DNA of 59,394 nucleotides from an uncultured Microbacterium sp. (GTDB lineage: Bacteria; Actinomycetota; Actinomycetes; Actinomycetales; Microbacteriaceae), in contig NZ_CALBRW010000023.1 of the NCBI RefSeq assembly GCF_937927635.1, positions 1-59,394 of the forward strand, in the 5' to 3' direction. The notes below the pieces were generated by a model. That model was given only the letters and a program-made list of their open reading frames with translations. It made no database searches and was not told the origin of the DNA. Shown piece by piece: positions 16,753 to 25,976 of the stretch (position 1 is the stretch's first letter; each line of letters begins with the position of its first letter). Both the position numbers and the translations under genes were made by a program.

Positions 16753-18812
16753 CTCTCCCCATCGAACGCGCGCGCTCGCGCCGACCCATCACCTGGCTGA
16801 CCCTGATCGGCGTGCTGCTGCTGCCGGCGATCATCGGCGGCATCCTCGTCACGGCACTGCAGAACCCGACCGATCGACTCGAGTCCATGACCGCCGCGGT
16901 CGTGAACCTCGACAAGCCCGTCACCATCGACGGCCAGTACACGCCGCTCGGACGGCAGCTGGCGTCGGGCCTCGTGAAGGGCTCGGATGATGCGAAGTCC
17001 AACCTGACCTGGGTGATCTCCAACGAGAAGGATGCCGCGAAGGGTCTCGGTGACGGTACGTACCAGGCCGTCGTGACGATCCCGAAGTCGTTCTCGGCAG
17101 ATGCCACCTCCGCGGGGGCCGCACTGCAGAAGGGCGGTGCGGATGCTCCCAAGCAGGCGAAGATCACCGTGACGACCCCGCCGGACGGGCGCGTCGCCGA
17201 TGACCTGATCACGAACCAGATCGCCGCTGTCGCGGCATCCTCCACCGGATCGATGCTCAGCGAGGCGACGATCGGGAACGTGCTGGTCGGCTTCACGACC
17301 ATCGGCGACCAGATCGGCACGGCCGCCGACGGCGCGGTCAAGCTCGCCGAAGGCGCGCGGTCTGCCGCCGACGGCGCTACGGCGCTTCCGGACGGGGCGA
17401 CCAAGCTCGCCGACGGCGCGAACGGTCTGGCGGACGGCGCGAACAAGCTGGTCACCGGGGCCGCGCAGCTCTCCGGCGGTGCGGCATCGCTCGGATCCGG
17501 GCTCGACACCATCGCGTCCAAGGCCCGCGAGGCCGGCGCTGGGGCCACGCAGCTCGGACAGGGCCTCGACTCGGGCGCCGCGACGCTGGAGAAGAACGGT
17601 CTCGTGCCGGACCAGCTGTTCACCGGCGCCGACGGCGCAGCCGAGGCCACGGCCGGCGTCGCCAACGGAGTCGCACAGGTGAAGTCGGGTGTGGACGGTC
17701 TGATGCAGGCGTGCGGCATGGCCACGCCCGGCGCCGATCCTCTGCTCGACAAGGTCTGCGGAGGCCTGGCAGGCATGCAGCAGCAGCTGCCGGCGCTGAG
17801 CGACGGCGCGAACCTGGCCAGCCAGGCCGCGGCCGGAACCGCGGCGGGTCTGCACCAGTTCGACAAGGCCGCACCGGCCGAGATCGCCAAGCAGATGCGC
17901 ACCGCGGGGGCTGCGGCGTCCCGGCTCGGCGGCGGACTCGGGCAGCTGGCAGCCGGCGTCGATCAGTCGGCCACGGGCGCCCGCGGCCTCTCCACGGGCG
18001 CGGCGCAGCTGGCGGACGGCGTCCGCGCGGTGGGCTCCGGCGCGACGCAGCTCGGCGACGGCGCAACCGCTCTCGCCGACGGCGCCGGTTCGCTCGCGAC
18101 CGGCGTGGACTCCCTGGCCACCGGCACCAGCAGACTGGCCGACGGGCTGAAGACCGCCTCCACCTCGCTGCCGTCGTTCGACGAGCAGCAGTCCACGAAG
18201 CTCGCCTCCGTGATCGCCGACCCGGTGAAGGCTTCGGCATCCGACAGCATGTTCGGTCCGACCGCGATCCCCCTGCTGTCGGCAGTGGTGCTGTGGTTCG
18301 GGGCACTGGCGTCGTTCATCGCGCTGCGCGCCGTGCCCGGTGACGCGCTGACTTCACGGCGCTCGTCGTTCGGCATGGTGCTGCGCGGCTTCTGGCCCGC
18401 GGCGGCGCTCGGCGCGGGCCAGGGTCTGCTGGTCGCGCTGATCGTGCAGATCGTCGCCTCGTACGACGCCGCCACCTGGTGGGGCTTCGCCGGATTCGCC
18501 GTGCTGGCGGGCATCGCGTTCGCCGCGGTCAATCAGGCGCTGGTGGCCGTGCTCGGCGGGATCGGCCGCTGGGTCAGCGCCCTCGTGGGCGTGCTGGCCG
18601 TGGCCACAGGGCTGATCTCCACGATCCCCGGCTGGCTGGCGAGCCTCGGCGCCGCGATGCCCACGGCGCCCGCGCTGGGCGGCCTGATCATCCCCAACGG
18701 CTCAGCGTTCGCGGGACTGGTGGTGTGGGCGGTGCTCTCGCTGGGCGCCGCGACCCTGGCCGTCACGACCCGTCGCACGACCTCGACGAAGCGGGTGCTC
18801 GCCGCCGCCTGA
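16749..18812 (+). CDS. YhgE/Pip-type membrane protein
   Basis: A 687-residue YhgE/Pip (ABC-2-like) protein. One helix at about 17-37 is followed by a 450-residue extracytoplasmic region with many glycine-alanine heptads such as KLADGANGLADGANKLVTGA, forming the long stalk typical of the family. Five or six C-terminal helices start near residue 500. Members include the phage infection protein of lactococci and components next to type VII secretion loci. Its ATG overlaps the MMPL stop by four bases, so the two proteins are made together and may form one export assembly. Substrate unknown. Confidence 0.9.
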   Translation: MTLPIERARSRRPITWLTLIGVLLLPAIIGGILVTALQNPTDRLESMTAAVVNLDKPVTIDGQYTPLGRQLASGLVKGSDDAKSNLTWVISNEKDAAKGLGDGTYQAVVTIPKSFSADATSAGAALQKGGADAPKQAKITVTTPPDGRVADDLITNQIAAVAASSTGSMLSEATIGNVLVGFTTIGDQIGTAADGAVKLAEGARSAADGATALPDGATKLADGANGLADGANKLVTGAAQLSGGAASLGSGLDTIASKAREAGAGATQLGQGLDSGAATLEKNGLVPDQLFTGADGAAEATAGVANGVAQVKSGVDGLMQACGMATPGADPLLDKVCGGLAGMQQQLPALSDGANLASQAAAGTAAGLHQFDKAAPAEIAKQMRTAGAAASRLGGGLGQLAAGVDQSATGARGLSTGAAQLADGVRAVGSGATQLGDGATALADGAGSLATGVDSLATGTSRLADGLKTASTSLPSFDEQQSTKLASVIADPVKASASDSMFGPTAIPLLSAVVLWFGALASFIALRAVPGDALTSRRSSFGMVLRGFWPAAALGAGQGLLVALIVQIVASYDAATWWGFAGFAVLAGIAFAAVNQALVAVLGGIGRWVSALVGVLAVATGLISTIPGWLASLGAAMPTAPALGGLIIPNGSAFAGLVVWAVLSLGAATLAVTTRRTTSTKRVLAAA

Positions 18813-18835
18813 CCCTACCCGGGCACGGGATTTCC

Positions 18836-18928
18836 GCGGCAGTTCTCGCTCAGCCCCTCGCCCCGCGCGGCAGTTCTCGCTCAGCCCCTCGCCCCGCGCG
18901 GCAGTTCTCGCTCAGCCCCTCGCCCCGC
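18836..18928. repeat. Three perfect tandem copies of a 31-bp unit
   Basis: The unit begins GCGGCAGTTCTCGCTCAGCC and occurs at 18836, 18867 and 18898 with no spacer. It lies just after the YhgE/Pip gene at a convergent junction. A different unit with the same 31-bp period is at 53812. There is no gene between 18813 and 19183. Confidence 0.9.
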
Positions 18929-19032
18929 GGACAGGATCGGATGCCGAGATATGCAGCGCTAACGGGATCTGCGGCGGAAGCAGGTGGGCCCCAGCTCGGG
19001 GCCGCCAAGACAGTCGCTGAGGCGGATCCTCT

Positions 19033-19113
19033 GCTTCGCGCGGCTGTTCTTGACTCCTGCGGCGCATATATCCGCAGCGCGCGCAGGAAACTACGGCGCG
19101 AACAGAAGTGCCG
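19033..19113. repeat. Palindromic element with GCGCATAT core (copy 1)
   Basis: A left flank GCTTCGCGCGGCTGTTCTTG leads to an inverted repeat TCCTGCGGCGC / GCGCGCGCAGGA around GCGCATAT (19062-19069). Two relatives lie at 47069 and 53905. Confidence 0.65.
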
Positions 19114-19183
19114 GACGCGAAACCAGAAGCCCTGTCAGCTCCGGCCCCGAAGTGAGCCGCGCCAGCTCCGCTGGTGCCTCAGC

Positions 19184-20161
19184 TCAGCTCAGGCCGGAGT
19201 ATGAGTGCAGGCCCTTGAAGAACACGTTCACGACGGTGAAGTTGAACAGCACCGAGGCGAAGCCCGTGATGTTCAGCCACGCCGACGGGGTGCCGCGCCA
19301 ACCGCGGGTGGCGCGAGCGTGGATGTAGCCGGCGTAGAGCACCCAGATGATGAACGTCCAGGTCTCCTTCACGTCGAAGCCCCAGTACCGACCCCAGGCG
19401 TCCTGCGCCCAGATGGAGCCGGCGATGAGGGTGAACGTCCAGAAGATGAAGCCGACGACGGCGAAGCGGTAGGCGAGGTTCTCCAGGCGCACGGTGTTCG
19501 GCAGGGTCCGCAGGAAGGCCGGACCGGCGTTCTCCACGCCCTCGGCGATGCGGCGCTCGCGTCGCGACTGCAGCAGCTGCATGACCGACAGGGCGAAGGC
19601 CAGAGCGAGGATGCCGACGGCCAGCGACGCCACGAACACGTGGATGACCAGCCAGGCCGACTTCAGCGGGTCGACCAGCGGCGTGACGATCACGTAGAAG
19701 TTCGATGCCGCAGCGCCCAGCAGCACGACCACCAGACCGGAGATGAACGTGCCCAGGTAGCGCAGGTCGATCCTGGTGAGCGTGACGAGGAACACGAGCA
19801 CGATCAGCAGCGTGCCGGTCATGGCGAACTCGTACAGGTTCGCCCAGGGCACACGGCCCGCGGCCAGCCCTCGCGTGATGTCGGCCGTCAGATGGAACAG
19901 CCAGCCCAGCACCATCAGCGACGTGCCGATACGGGCCATCACGAAGCGCTGCTTGACGGGCTCGCCCTTGTCGTCGAGGGCGGGGGCGCCGTCGACCGGG
20001 GCCGGTGCCACCGTGCCGTCGGACATCACCAGCATCCGCTCCTCGGCTTTCACCGTCGACGAACGGCGCGCCAGGTCGAACGCGTAGGCGATGAAGGCGC
20101 CGGCGTAGATGGCGATGGCCGTCCACAGCGTCAGGATCGAGATGGAATCCAGATCGGGCAT
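19184..20161 (-). CDS. ccsB: Cytochrome c biogenesis protein CcsB
   Basis: A 325-residue heme-handling protein of system II cytochrome c maturation, with about eight hydrophobic helices. The tryptophan-rich heme motif appears as WGRYWGFDVKETW followed by TFIIWVLYAGYIHAR, whose His is a candidate heme ligand. With ResB it moves heme across the membrane and ligates it to apocytochrome c. Its start lies one base after the resB stop, so the two are coupled. Gene order here, transcribed leftwards, is thioredoxin-like, ccdA, resB, ccsB. Confidence 0.95.
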   Translation of the reverse strand: MPDLDSISILTLWTAIAIYAGAFIAYAFDLARRSSTVKAEERMLVMSDGTVAPAPVDGAPALDDKGEPVKQRFVMARIGTSLMVLGWLFHLTADITRGLAAGRVPWANLYEFAMTGTLLIVLVFLVTLTRIDLRYLGTFISGLVVVLLGAAASNFYVIVTPLVDPLKSAWLVIHVFVASLAVGILALAFALSVMQLLQSRRERRIAEGVENAGPAFLRTLPNTVRLENLAYRFAVVGFIFWTFTLIAGSIWAQDAWGRYWGFDVKETWTFIIWVLYAGYIHARATRGWRGTPSAWLNITGFASVLFNFTVVNVFFKGLHSYSGLS

Positions 20162-20162
20162 G

Positions 20163-21908
20163 TCATGCTCCCTTCACGGGGTGCCGCGAGGCGGCCGCAT
20201 CGAGCAGCCGCTCGTGCCCGCGGACGAGGTCGTCCACGGCAGCGGCCAGGGTGGGATCCTCGCCACGCGCGAGGCCAGCGTACTCCAGGTGGACGGCTCC
20301 GTCATCGGATGCCGTGGCCTTGACCCACATCCGGCGACGGGGCACGAACAGCGCCAGCCCGAGCCCGGCCAGCGCCAGCAGCGCGAAGCCGAGCACCCAG
20401 ATGGCCGAGTCGTCGTGGTTGATCTGCAGCGACACGTAGCGCTTGACCGACTGGGAGAAGTCCTTGGCGCCCTGGGGCGCCTCGTTGTCGAAGGTCACCG
20501 TGCCCAGTCCGTCGGGAAGATCGGCGGTCTCGCCCGGCTGCAACTGGATGGACTTGACGTCGGTGCCGCGCCCGTTGAGCTTGGTCATGCCGTTGGTGTC
20601 CAGCTGGTACACCGAGACCGGCTTGCCGCTGTCGATGCCGAGGTCGCCCTCGTACACGTCCAGCGTCAGCAGCGGGATGTTCAGGCCGCCGTGCGCAGAG
20701 GTGAACGCGCCCGAGTCGAGCTTGACAGCGGTCGGGTAGAAGAAGCCGATCAGGCCCAGCTGCTCCGGCATCCCATCCGAGATCTTCACCACGCCCAGCG
20801 AAGTCATGTTGGCGTCCTGCGGAAGGAACTCGACCGGCTGGCTGAAGACCTTCTCGCCCGCCTTGTTGCGCACCGTGATGGTGGGGGCGTAGCCGTTGCC
20901 GAGCAGGTAGATCTTGTCGCCGCCGATGCTCAGCGGGTGGTTGACCTCGACAGCGCCCTTGGTGGTCGTGCCGTCAGGTTCGCGCACGGACAGGTGGGCC
21001 TTGAAGTTCCCGGCCTGGCCCGCACCGGGCTTGCCGAAGCCCTGGTAGGTGACGTCGAACCTGTTCAGCGTCATGGCGTACGGCTCGAACGCGCCGTCGG
21101 AGACGAAGCGACCCTGGTTGATGGAGTTGTAGTCGATGAGCACGTTCACGAACGTCTGCCCCTCGACGATGACCTTCTGGCCGGTGTAGGCGTAGCCGCC
21201 GCCCACGCCGACCGTGATGAGGATGCCGACCAGCGCGATGTGGAAGACCAGGTTGCCGGTCTCGCGCCAGTAACCGCGCTCGGCCGACACCGACCAGACC
21301 CTGCCGCGGTCGTAGCGGGCCACGCGATAGCCGAGCGCCTTGAGCTGCTTCTCGGCCACATCGATGGCGCTGGCAGCATCCGTCGCCTCGCGCGTGACGG
21401 ACCGGTGGTCCTCCAGCCGCGCCAGCCGTGCCGGAGTGCGCGGCGGCAGCGCGCGCAGCGCCTTGGCGTGGTGCTTGATGCGCGGGATGATGCAGCCGAT
21501 CAGCGAGATGAACAGCAGCAGGTAGATGGCCGAGAACCACGGCGAGGAGTAGACGTCGAAGAGGCGGAGCTTGTCGAGCACCGGGAACAGGTCCGGGTTG
21601 TCGGCCTTGTACTTCACCACGCCGTTAGGGTCGGCGGAGCGCTGCGGGAAGACGGACCCCGGGATGGCCGCGATGGCCAGGAACAGCAGCAGGATCAGCG
21701 CGACGCGCATGGAGGTCAGCTGCCGCCAGCCCCAGCGCAACCACCCGATCAGGCCGAGCTTCGGCTGCGTGATCGAGTCGTCGACCGGCGCGGAATCGAT
21801 GTGGTCGGCCGGGCGCAGCGGATCGGATGCCGCCGACGAGCCGTCCTGGGGCATCCGCTGTTTCGTTCCGGAGCCCTTGCCGCTGCCCTCAGAGGGGGAG
21901 GATGACAC
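20163..21908 (-). CDS. resB: Cytochrome c biogenesis protein ResB
   Basis: A 581-residue ResB partner of CcsB. A disordered cytoplasmic head (about 1-60) is followed by helices near 68-88, 120-140 and 215-235, a large extracytoplasmic beta-rich domain and a final helix near 505 (AIWVLGFALLALAGLGLALFV). Recognisable sequences include MRVALILLLFLAIAAIPGS at the first helix and GNLVFHIALVGILITVG at the third, with the conserved His. Its start lies inside the ccdA coding end (20-base overlap), which suggests translational coupling. Confidence 0.94.
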   Translation of the reverse strand: MSSSPSEGSGKGSGTKQRMPQDGSSAASDPLRPADHIDSAPVDDSITQPKLGLIGWLRWGWRQLTSMRVALILLLFLAIAAIPGSVFPQRSADPNGVVKYKADNPDLFPVLDKLRLFDVYSSPWFSAIYLLLFISLIGCIIPRIKHHAKALRALPPRTPARLARLEDHRSVTREATDAASAIDVAEKQLKALGYRVARYDRGRVWSVSAERGYWRETGNLVFHIALVGILITVGVGGGYAYTGQKVIVEGQTFVNVLIDYNSINQGRFVSDGAFEPYAMTLNRFDVTYQGFGKPGAGQAGNFKAHLSVREPDGTTTKGAVEVNHPLSIGGDKIYLLGNGYAPTITVRNKAGEKVFSQPVEFLPQDANMTSLGVVKISDGMPEQLGLIGFFYPTAVKLDSGAFTSAHGGLNIPLLTLDVYEGDLGIDSGKPVSVYQLDTNGMTKLNGRGTDVKSIQLQPGETADLPDGLGTVTFDNEAPQGAKDFSQSVKRYVSLQINHDDSAIWVLGFALLALAGLGLALFVPRRRMWVKATASDDGAVHLEYAGLARGEDPTLAAAVDDLVRGHERLLDAAASRHPVKGA

Positions 21909-22677
21909 TGCTCATCACCGCCCCGATGCTCGACATGATCTGAGTCCACAGGCCCGCCACCATCAGCACGCCAAGAAGGATGAGGAGCGCGCCGCCGATG
22001 ATGTTGACGGTGCGGATGTGGCGTCGCATGAACGCGGTCGCCGAGGTCGCCCAGCCGAAGCCCATCGCGACCAGCAGGAACGGGATGCCGAGGCCCAGCG
22101 AGTACGCCACGCCCAGCAGACCTGCACGCCAGGGATCGCCGAGAGTCCAGCCGACGCTGATGATGGCTCCGAGCGTGGGGCCGGTGCACGGCGCCCACCC
22201 GATCGCGAGCGTGATGCCCAGGAGGGGCGCGCCGATCAGACCCGTCGTGGAGTTGACCTGCATCTTGAACTGCCGCTGCGCGAAGCCGAAGAAGCCCAGG
22301 AACACCAGGCCCATCGCGATGACGACCACGCCCAGGATGCGGGTGATCAGATCGCCCCACTGCAGGAAGAAGACGGATGCTGCACCGCCGACGATCGTGT
22401 ACGCGACGAACACGATCGTGAAGCCCAGGATGAACAGCAGCACGCCCAGCAGCATCCGGCGTCGCTGGGTCCCGGCCTGAGTCTTCACCCGGGTCGCTGA
22501 GCCCGTCGCTGCGTCGCCCCGCCCCGTCGAGACACCGGCCGCTCCCCCGATGAATCCCAGGTACCCCGGCACGAGCGGCAGGATGCACGGAGAGAGGAAC
22601 GAGACGAGGCCGGCGAGCATCGCCAGCGGGATGGCCAGCCACAGCGCGCCGGCGCCGATGACGGCATCCGGATTCAC
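21889..22677 (-). CDS. ccdA: Thiol-disulfide transporter CcdA
   Basis: A 262-residue, six-helix membrane protein that carries reducing power from thioredoxin across the membrane. The two redox cysteines are Cys31 in FLSPCILPLVPGY and Cys164 in GWAPCTGPTLG. It keeps the CXXCH cysteines of apocytochromes reduced together with the adjacent thioredoxin-like lipoprotein. The open frame extends far upstream, but GTG 22677 overlaps the previous stop as GTGA and gives a normal CcdA start. It overlaps resB by 20 bases at its end. Confidence 0.95.
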   Translation of the reverse strand: MNPDAVIGAGALWLAIPLAMLAGLVSFLSPCILPLVPGYLGFIGGAAGVSTGRGDAATGSATRVKTQAGTQRRRMLLGVLLFILGFTIVFVAYTIVGGAASVFFLQWGDLITRILGVVVIAMGLVFLGFFGFAQRQFKMQVNSTTGLIGAPLLGITLAIGWAPCTGPTLGAIISVGWTLGDPWRAGLLGVAYSLGLGIPFLLVAMGFGWATSATAFMRRHIRTVNIIGGALLILLGVLMVAGLWTQIMSSIGAVMSSVILPL

Positions 22678-23294
22678 GCCTTCTCCTTGAGCGCGTCCTC
22701 GATGAGCGTCGACAGGATGGAGACGCCGTCGATGGGGCCGATGATGCGCGCGGCCACGCGCCCCTGCCGATCGAGCACGAGGGTGGTGGGCGGCGCCTGG
22801 ATGGGCACGACCTTGGCGAAGGCCAGCTTGGCCTGCCCGGAATCGGCGTCCATCAGGCTCGGGTAGGTTACGCCGTACTTCTCGGCGAACGCCTGGGCGG
22901 TGGCGGCCTGGTCGTAGATGTTCACGCCCATGAAGACCACATCGTCGGCCTTGTGCTTCTGGTAGGTGGCCTCGAGGTCCTTCGCCTCCACGCGGCACGG
23001 GCCGCACGTGGCGTACCAGAAGTTGACGACCGCGACCTGGCCCTTGATGGACGAGCTGTCGAACTTCTCGCCGGCAGCCGTGGTGCCGCCGAAGTCGACC
23101 GGCGCCTTGCGCTTGTCGGCGGGGATCTCCACGACCCGGAAGTCCTTGGTGGTGTACGCCTTCTGATCGCCGTTGAGATAGGCCTCGGTGGCCGAGTCGG
23201 GAGCGCATGCGCTCAGGCCGATGGCGAGGGCTCCGGCGAGCGCCGCAGCGCCGAAGCGCAGCACGTCGCGTCGGGAGGGCACGGGCGAGGACAC
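22674..23294 (-). CDS. ResA/TlpA-like thioredoxin lipoprotein
   Basis: A 206-residue exported thiol oxidoreductase. Twin arginines (RRDVLRFG) precede a hydrophobic stretch and a lipobox ending at Cys30, so Tat export followed by lipidation is possible. The thioredoxin domain has the active site WYATCGPCR (Cys97 and Cys100) and the cis-Pro segment QAPPTTLVLD. It should reduce apocytochrome c, recycled by CcdA. The GTG start has a -10 box TACGAT (23302-23307) seven bases upstream, so it begins the leaderless four-gene cytochrome c operon. Confidence 0.94.
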   Translation of the reverse strand: MSSPVPSRRDVLRFGAAALAGALAIGLSACAPDSATEAYLNGDQKAYTTKDFRVVEIPADKRKAPVDFGGTTAAGEKFDSSSIKGQVAVVNFWYATCGPCRVEAKDLEATYQKHKADDVVFMGVNIYDQAATAQAFAEKYGVTYPSLMDADSGQAKLAFAKVVPIQAPPTTLVLDRQGRVAARIIGPIDGVSILSTLIEDALKEKA

Positions 23295-23345
23295 GCTGGG
23301 AATCGTACGCGGGAATCCTATGAGTGCTCTGGAATGCCCACCCTC

Positions 23346-23969
23346 TCAGACGGCGCCGACGTCGATTCCGGATGCCGCAGGCTCGGCGTAGGCGACCTCG
23401 CGCCACACGTCGCCGACGCGCTCGAAGCTCGTCACGCTGGACAGCGCGCAGCGACGGGTGCGGGGGTCGTGCTGCAGGCGGATGCCGGCGACCGCCAGGT
23501 GCGTGATCCAGATCGGCGCCTGGTGCGAGACCAGCACCACGTCTCCTTCGTCCACGGCATCCCACGCGTCGTTCATGGCGGCCAGCATCCGATCCGCGAT
23601 GGACCGGTACGGCTCCCCCCAGCTGGGCACCGAGGGGCGGCGCAGCTGCCACCAGTTCATCGGGTTGCGCAGCGCACGCGACATCCGCTTGCCCTCGAAC
23701 ACGTTCGTGGGCTCGATGATGCGCTCCTCGGTCGCGGGAGTCAGCTCGAACAGCTCGGCGAAGGGCACCGCCGACTCCTGGGTGCGCTGCAGAGGCGAGC
23801 ACCGCAGCAGTGCGACCGGCCGGTCGAGTCCCTTGACGTGCTCGGCCGCTGCGCGGGCCATGGCGTGCCCTGCCTCACTGAGGTGGTAGCCCGGGAGTCG
23901 CCCGTACAGCACGTGCTTCGGGTTGAAGACCTCGCCGTGGCGGACGAGGTGAAGACGGGATGCCGGCAT
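23346..23969 (-). CDS. Histidine phosphatase (phosphoglycerate mutase-like)
   Basis: A 207-residue branch of the histidine phosphatase superfamily. The phosphoacceptor His11 lies in LVRHGEVFNP, the first basic pocket residue in RCSPLQRTQES, and the second catalytic His in VVLVSHQAPIW. Similar genes sit beside resABC in many actinobacteria, but no substrate is known. A -10 box TACGGT (23976-23981) ends six bases before the ATG. It diverges from aspS across a long hairpin. Confidence 0.92.
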   Translation of the reverse strand: MPASRLHLVRHGEVFNPKHVLYGRLPGYHLSEAGHAMARAAAEHVKGLDRPVALLRCSPLQRTQESAVPFAELFELTPATEERIIEPTNVFEGKRMSRALRNPMNWWQLRRPSVPSWGEPYRSIADRMLAAMNDAWDAVDEGDVVLVSHQAPIWITHLAVAGIRLQHDPRTRRCALSSVTSFERVGDVWREVAYAEPAASGIDVGAV

Positions 23970-23987
23970 GCCCTCACCGTATCGCGG

Positions 23988-24071
23988 CTGCCGAGAACCG
24001 GAGGATCGCCCAGAACCGGACGATCAACGCCGTTTCCGTCCGGATCCCGGCAGTCCTCCGGTTCTCAGCAG
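23988..24071. repeat. Long inverted repeat between the phosphatase gene and aspS
   Basis: CTGCCGAGAACCGGAGGA (23988-24005) and TCCTCCGGTTCTCAGCAG (24054-24071) match at 17 of 18 positions when inverted. An inner pair CCGGAC / GTCCGG extends the stem. It lies at a divergent junction, so termination is unlikely to be its role. Confidence 0.75.
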
Positions 24072-24121
24072 ACGCACTCCGCGCCGACCAGAGCGGATGC
24101 TGGGCCCCGCGACGCCCCACG

Positions 24122-24127
24122 TAGACT
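24122..24127 (+). promoter_or_regulatory. -10 element TAGACT of aspS
   Basis: TAGACT lies 37 bases before GTG 24165, giving a leader of about 30 bases with AGAAGGA as ribosome binding site. No clear -35 box. Confidence 0.45.
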
Positions 24128-24164
24128 GGAGCGGTCCATATTCCCCGATCAGAAGGAATCCTCC

Positions 24165-25961
24165 GTGCTTCGCACACACACGGCAGGCTCACTGCGAGCC
24201 GAGCACATCGGTCAGACCGTCACCCTCTCGGGTTGGGTCGATCGTCGCCGCGATCACGGAGGCGTGGCGTTCATCGATCTTCGCGATGCGTCCGGCATCG
24301 CGCAGGTCGTCATCCGCGACGAGGAGGTTGCGCACCCGCTGCGCAGCGAGTTCGTGCTGAAGGTCACCGGCACCGTCGAGCGCCGACCCGAGGGCAACGA
24401 GAACCCGAACCTGCCCACCGGCGAGATCGAGCTCATCGCGACCGACGTCGTGGTGCTGAACGAGTCGGCTCCCCTGCCCTTCCAGGTCTCCTCCGGCCTC
24501 GCCGAGAGCGACCCGATCGGCGAGGAGACCCGTCTCAAGCACCGCTACCTCGACCTGCGCCGCCCGGCTCCCGCCGCCGCCATGCGCCTGCGCTCGGACG
24601 TCTACAAGGCCATCCGCGACGAGCTGCACGGCCGCGACTTCACCGAGGTCGAGACCCCGACGCTCACCCGCTCCACGCCCGAGGGCGCCCGCGACTTCCT
24701 GGTGCCCGCTCGCCTGCGCCCCGGCAGCTGGTACGCGCTGCCGCAGTCCCCGCAGCTGTTCAAGCAGCTGCTGATGGTGGGCGGCATCGAGAAGTACTTC
24801 CAGATCGCGCGCTGCTACCGCGACGAGGACTTCCGCGCCGACCGCCAGCCGGAGTTCACGCAGCTCGACATCGAGATGAGCTTCGTCGAGCAGGAGGACA
24901 TCATCGAGATGATGGAGTCCCTCATCGTCGCGATGTGGAAGACCATCGACGTCGACGTGCAGCTCCCTCTGCCGCGGATGACCTACGCCGACGCCATGGC
25001 CAAGTACGGCTCCGACAAGCCCGACCTGCGCTTCGGCCTGGAGCTGGTCGAGGCCACCTCGTACTTCTCCGAGACGCCCTTCCGCGTGTTCCAGTCGGAG
25101 TACGTCGGCGCGGTCCTCATGCCCGGCGGCGCCTCGCAGCCGCGCAAGACGCTGGATGCCTGGCAGGACTGGGCCAAGCAGCGCGGCGCGCGGGGGCTTG
25201 CATACGTGCTCTTCAACGAGGACGGCACGCTGGGCGGACCGGTCGCCAAGAACCTGTCCGAGGCCGAGCGCGAGGGCCTCGCGGCGCTGGTTGGCGCCAA
25301 GCCCGGCGACTGCGCGTTCTTCGCCGCCGGCTCCACGAAGGAGAGCCGGGCCCTGCTGGGCGCCGCGCGCGTGGAGATCGGCCGCCGCCTGAACCTGCTG
25401 AACCCCGACGAGTTCGCGTTCACCTGGGTGCTGGATGCCCCGATGTTCGAGCCGGCGGCGGATGCCGTGGCCTCGGGCGACGTGGCCGTCGGCGCCGGCG
25501 CGTGGACGGCCGTGCACCACGCGTTCACCGGCCCCAAGCCGGAGTTCGAGGACACGTTCGACACGGATCCGGCATCCGCTCTGGCCTATGCGTACGACAT
25601 CGTCTGCAACGGCTCCGAGCTGGGCGGCGGCTCGATCCGCATCCACCGCGAGGACATCCAGAAGCGGGTCTTCAAGGTGATGGGAATCAGCGAGGAGCAG
25701 GCCGACGAGAAGTTCGGCTTCCTGCTGGATGCCTTCAAGTTCGGCGCCCCGCCGCACGGCGGGATCGCGCTGGGCATGGACCGCGTCATGCAGCACCTGA
25801 CCAAGACCGACTCGATCCGCGAGGTGATCGCGTTCCCGAAGTCCGGCAACGGCTTCGACCCGCTCACCGAGGCGCCCGGCCCGATCACCCCCGAGCAGCG
25901 CGCCGAGGCCGGCGTGGACTTCGTCCCCGAGGACGAGGACGAGGAGCCCGCCGAGGCCTGA
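24165..25961 (+). CDS. aspS: Aspartyl-tRNA synthetase, probably non-discriminating
   Basis: A 598-residue class IIb synthetase. Residues 1-105 form the anticodon-binding OB fold (SGWVDRRRDHGGVAFIDLRD), and the catalytic core has motif 2 (FRADRQPEFTQLDIEMSFV) and motif 3 (GIALGMDRVMQHL), with the bacterial GAD insertion between. His31 in RRRDHGG matches the residue linked to non-discriminating bacterial AspRS, which also charges tRNA-Asn for later amidation by GatCAB; this is inferred. The open frame extends to 22953, but GTG 24165 has AGAAGGA seven bases upstream and gives the normal start. Confidence 0.97.
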   Translation: MLRTHTAGSLRAEHIGQTVTLSGWVDRRRDHGGVAFIDLRDASGIAQVVIRDEEVAHPLRSEFVLKVTGTVERRPEGNENPNLPTGEIELIATDVVVLNESAPLPFQVSSGLAESDPIGEETRLKHRYLDLRRPAPAAAMRLRSDVYKAIRDELHGRDFTEVETPTLTRSTPEGARDFLVPARLRPGSWYALPQSPQLFKQLLMVGGIEKYFQIARCYRDEDFRADRQPEFTQLDIEMSFVEQEDIIEMMESLIVAMWKTIDVDVQLPLPRMTYADAMAKYGSDKPDLRFGLELVEATSYFSETPFRVFQSEYVGAVLMPGGASQPRKTLDAWQDWAKQRGARGLAYVLFNEDGTLGGPVAKNLSEAEREGLAALVGAKPGDCAFFAAGSTKESRALLGAARVEIGRRLNLLNPDEFAFTWVLDAPMFEPAADAVASGDVAVGAGAWTAVHHAFTGPKPEFEDTFDTDPASALAYAYDIVCNGSELGGGSIRIHREDIQKRVFKVMGISEEQADEKFGFLLDAFKFGAPPHGGIALGMDRVMQHLTKTDSIREVIAFPKSGNGFDPLTEAPGPITPEQRAEAGVDFVPEDEDEEPAEA

Positions 25962-25976
25962 GCGCTCGAACCGCAG

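Noticed and set aside
18836..18928. CRISPR array
   Set aside because: The 31-bp units are directly adjacent with no spacers, and no cas genes are present.
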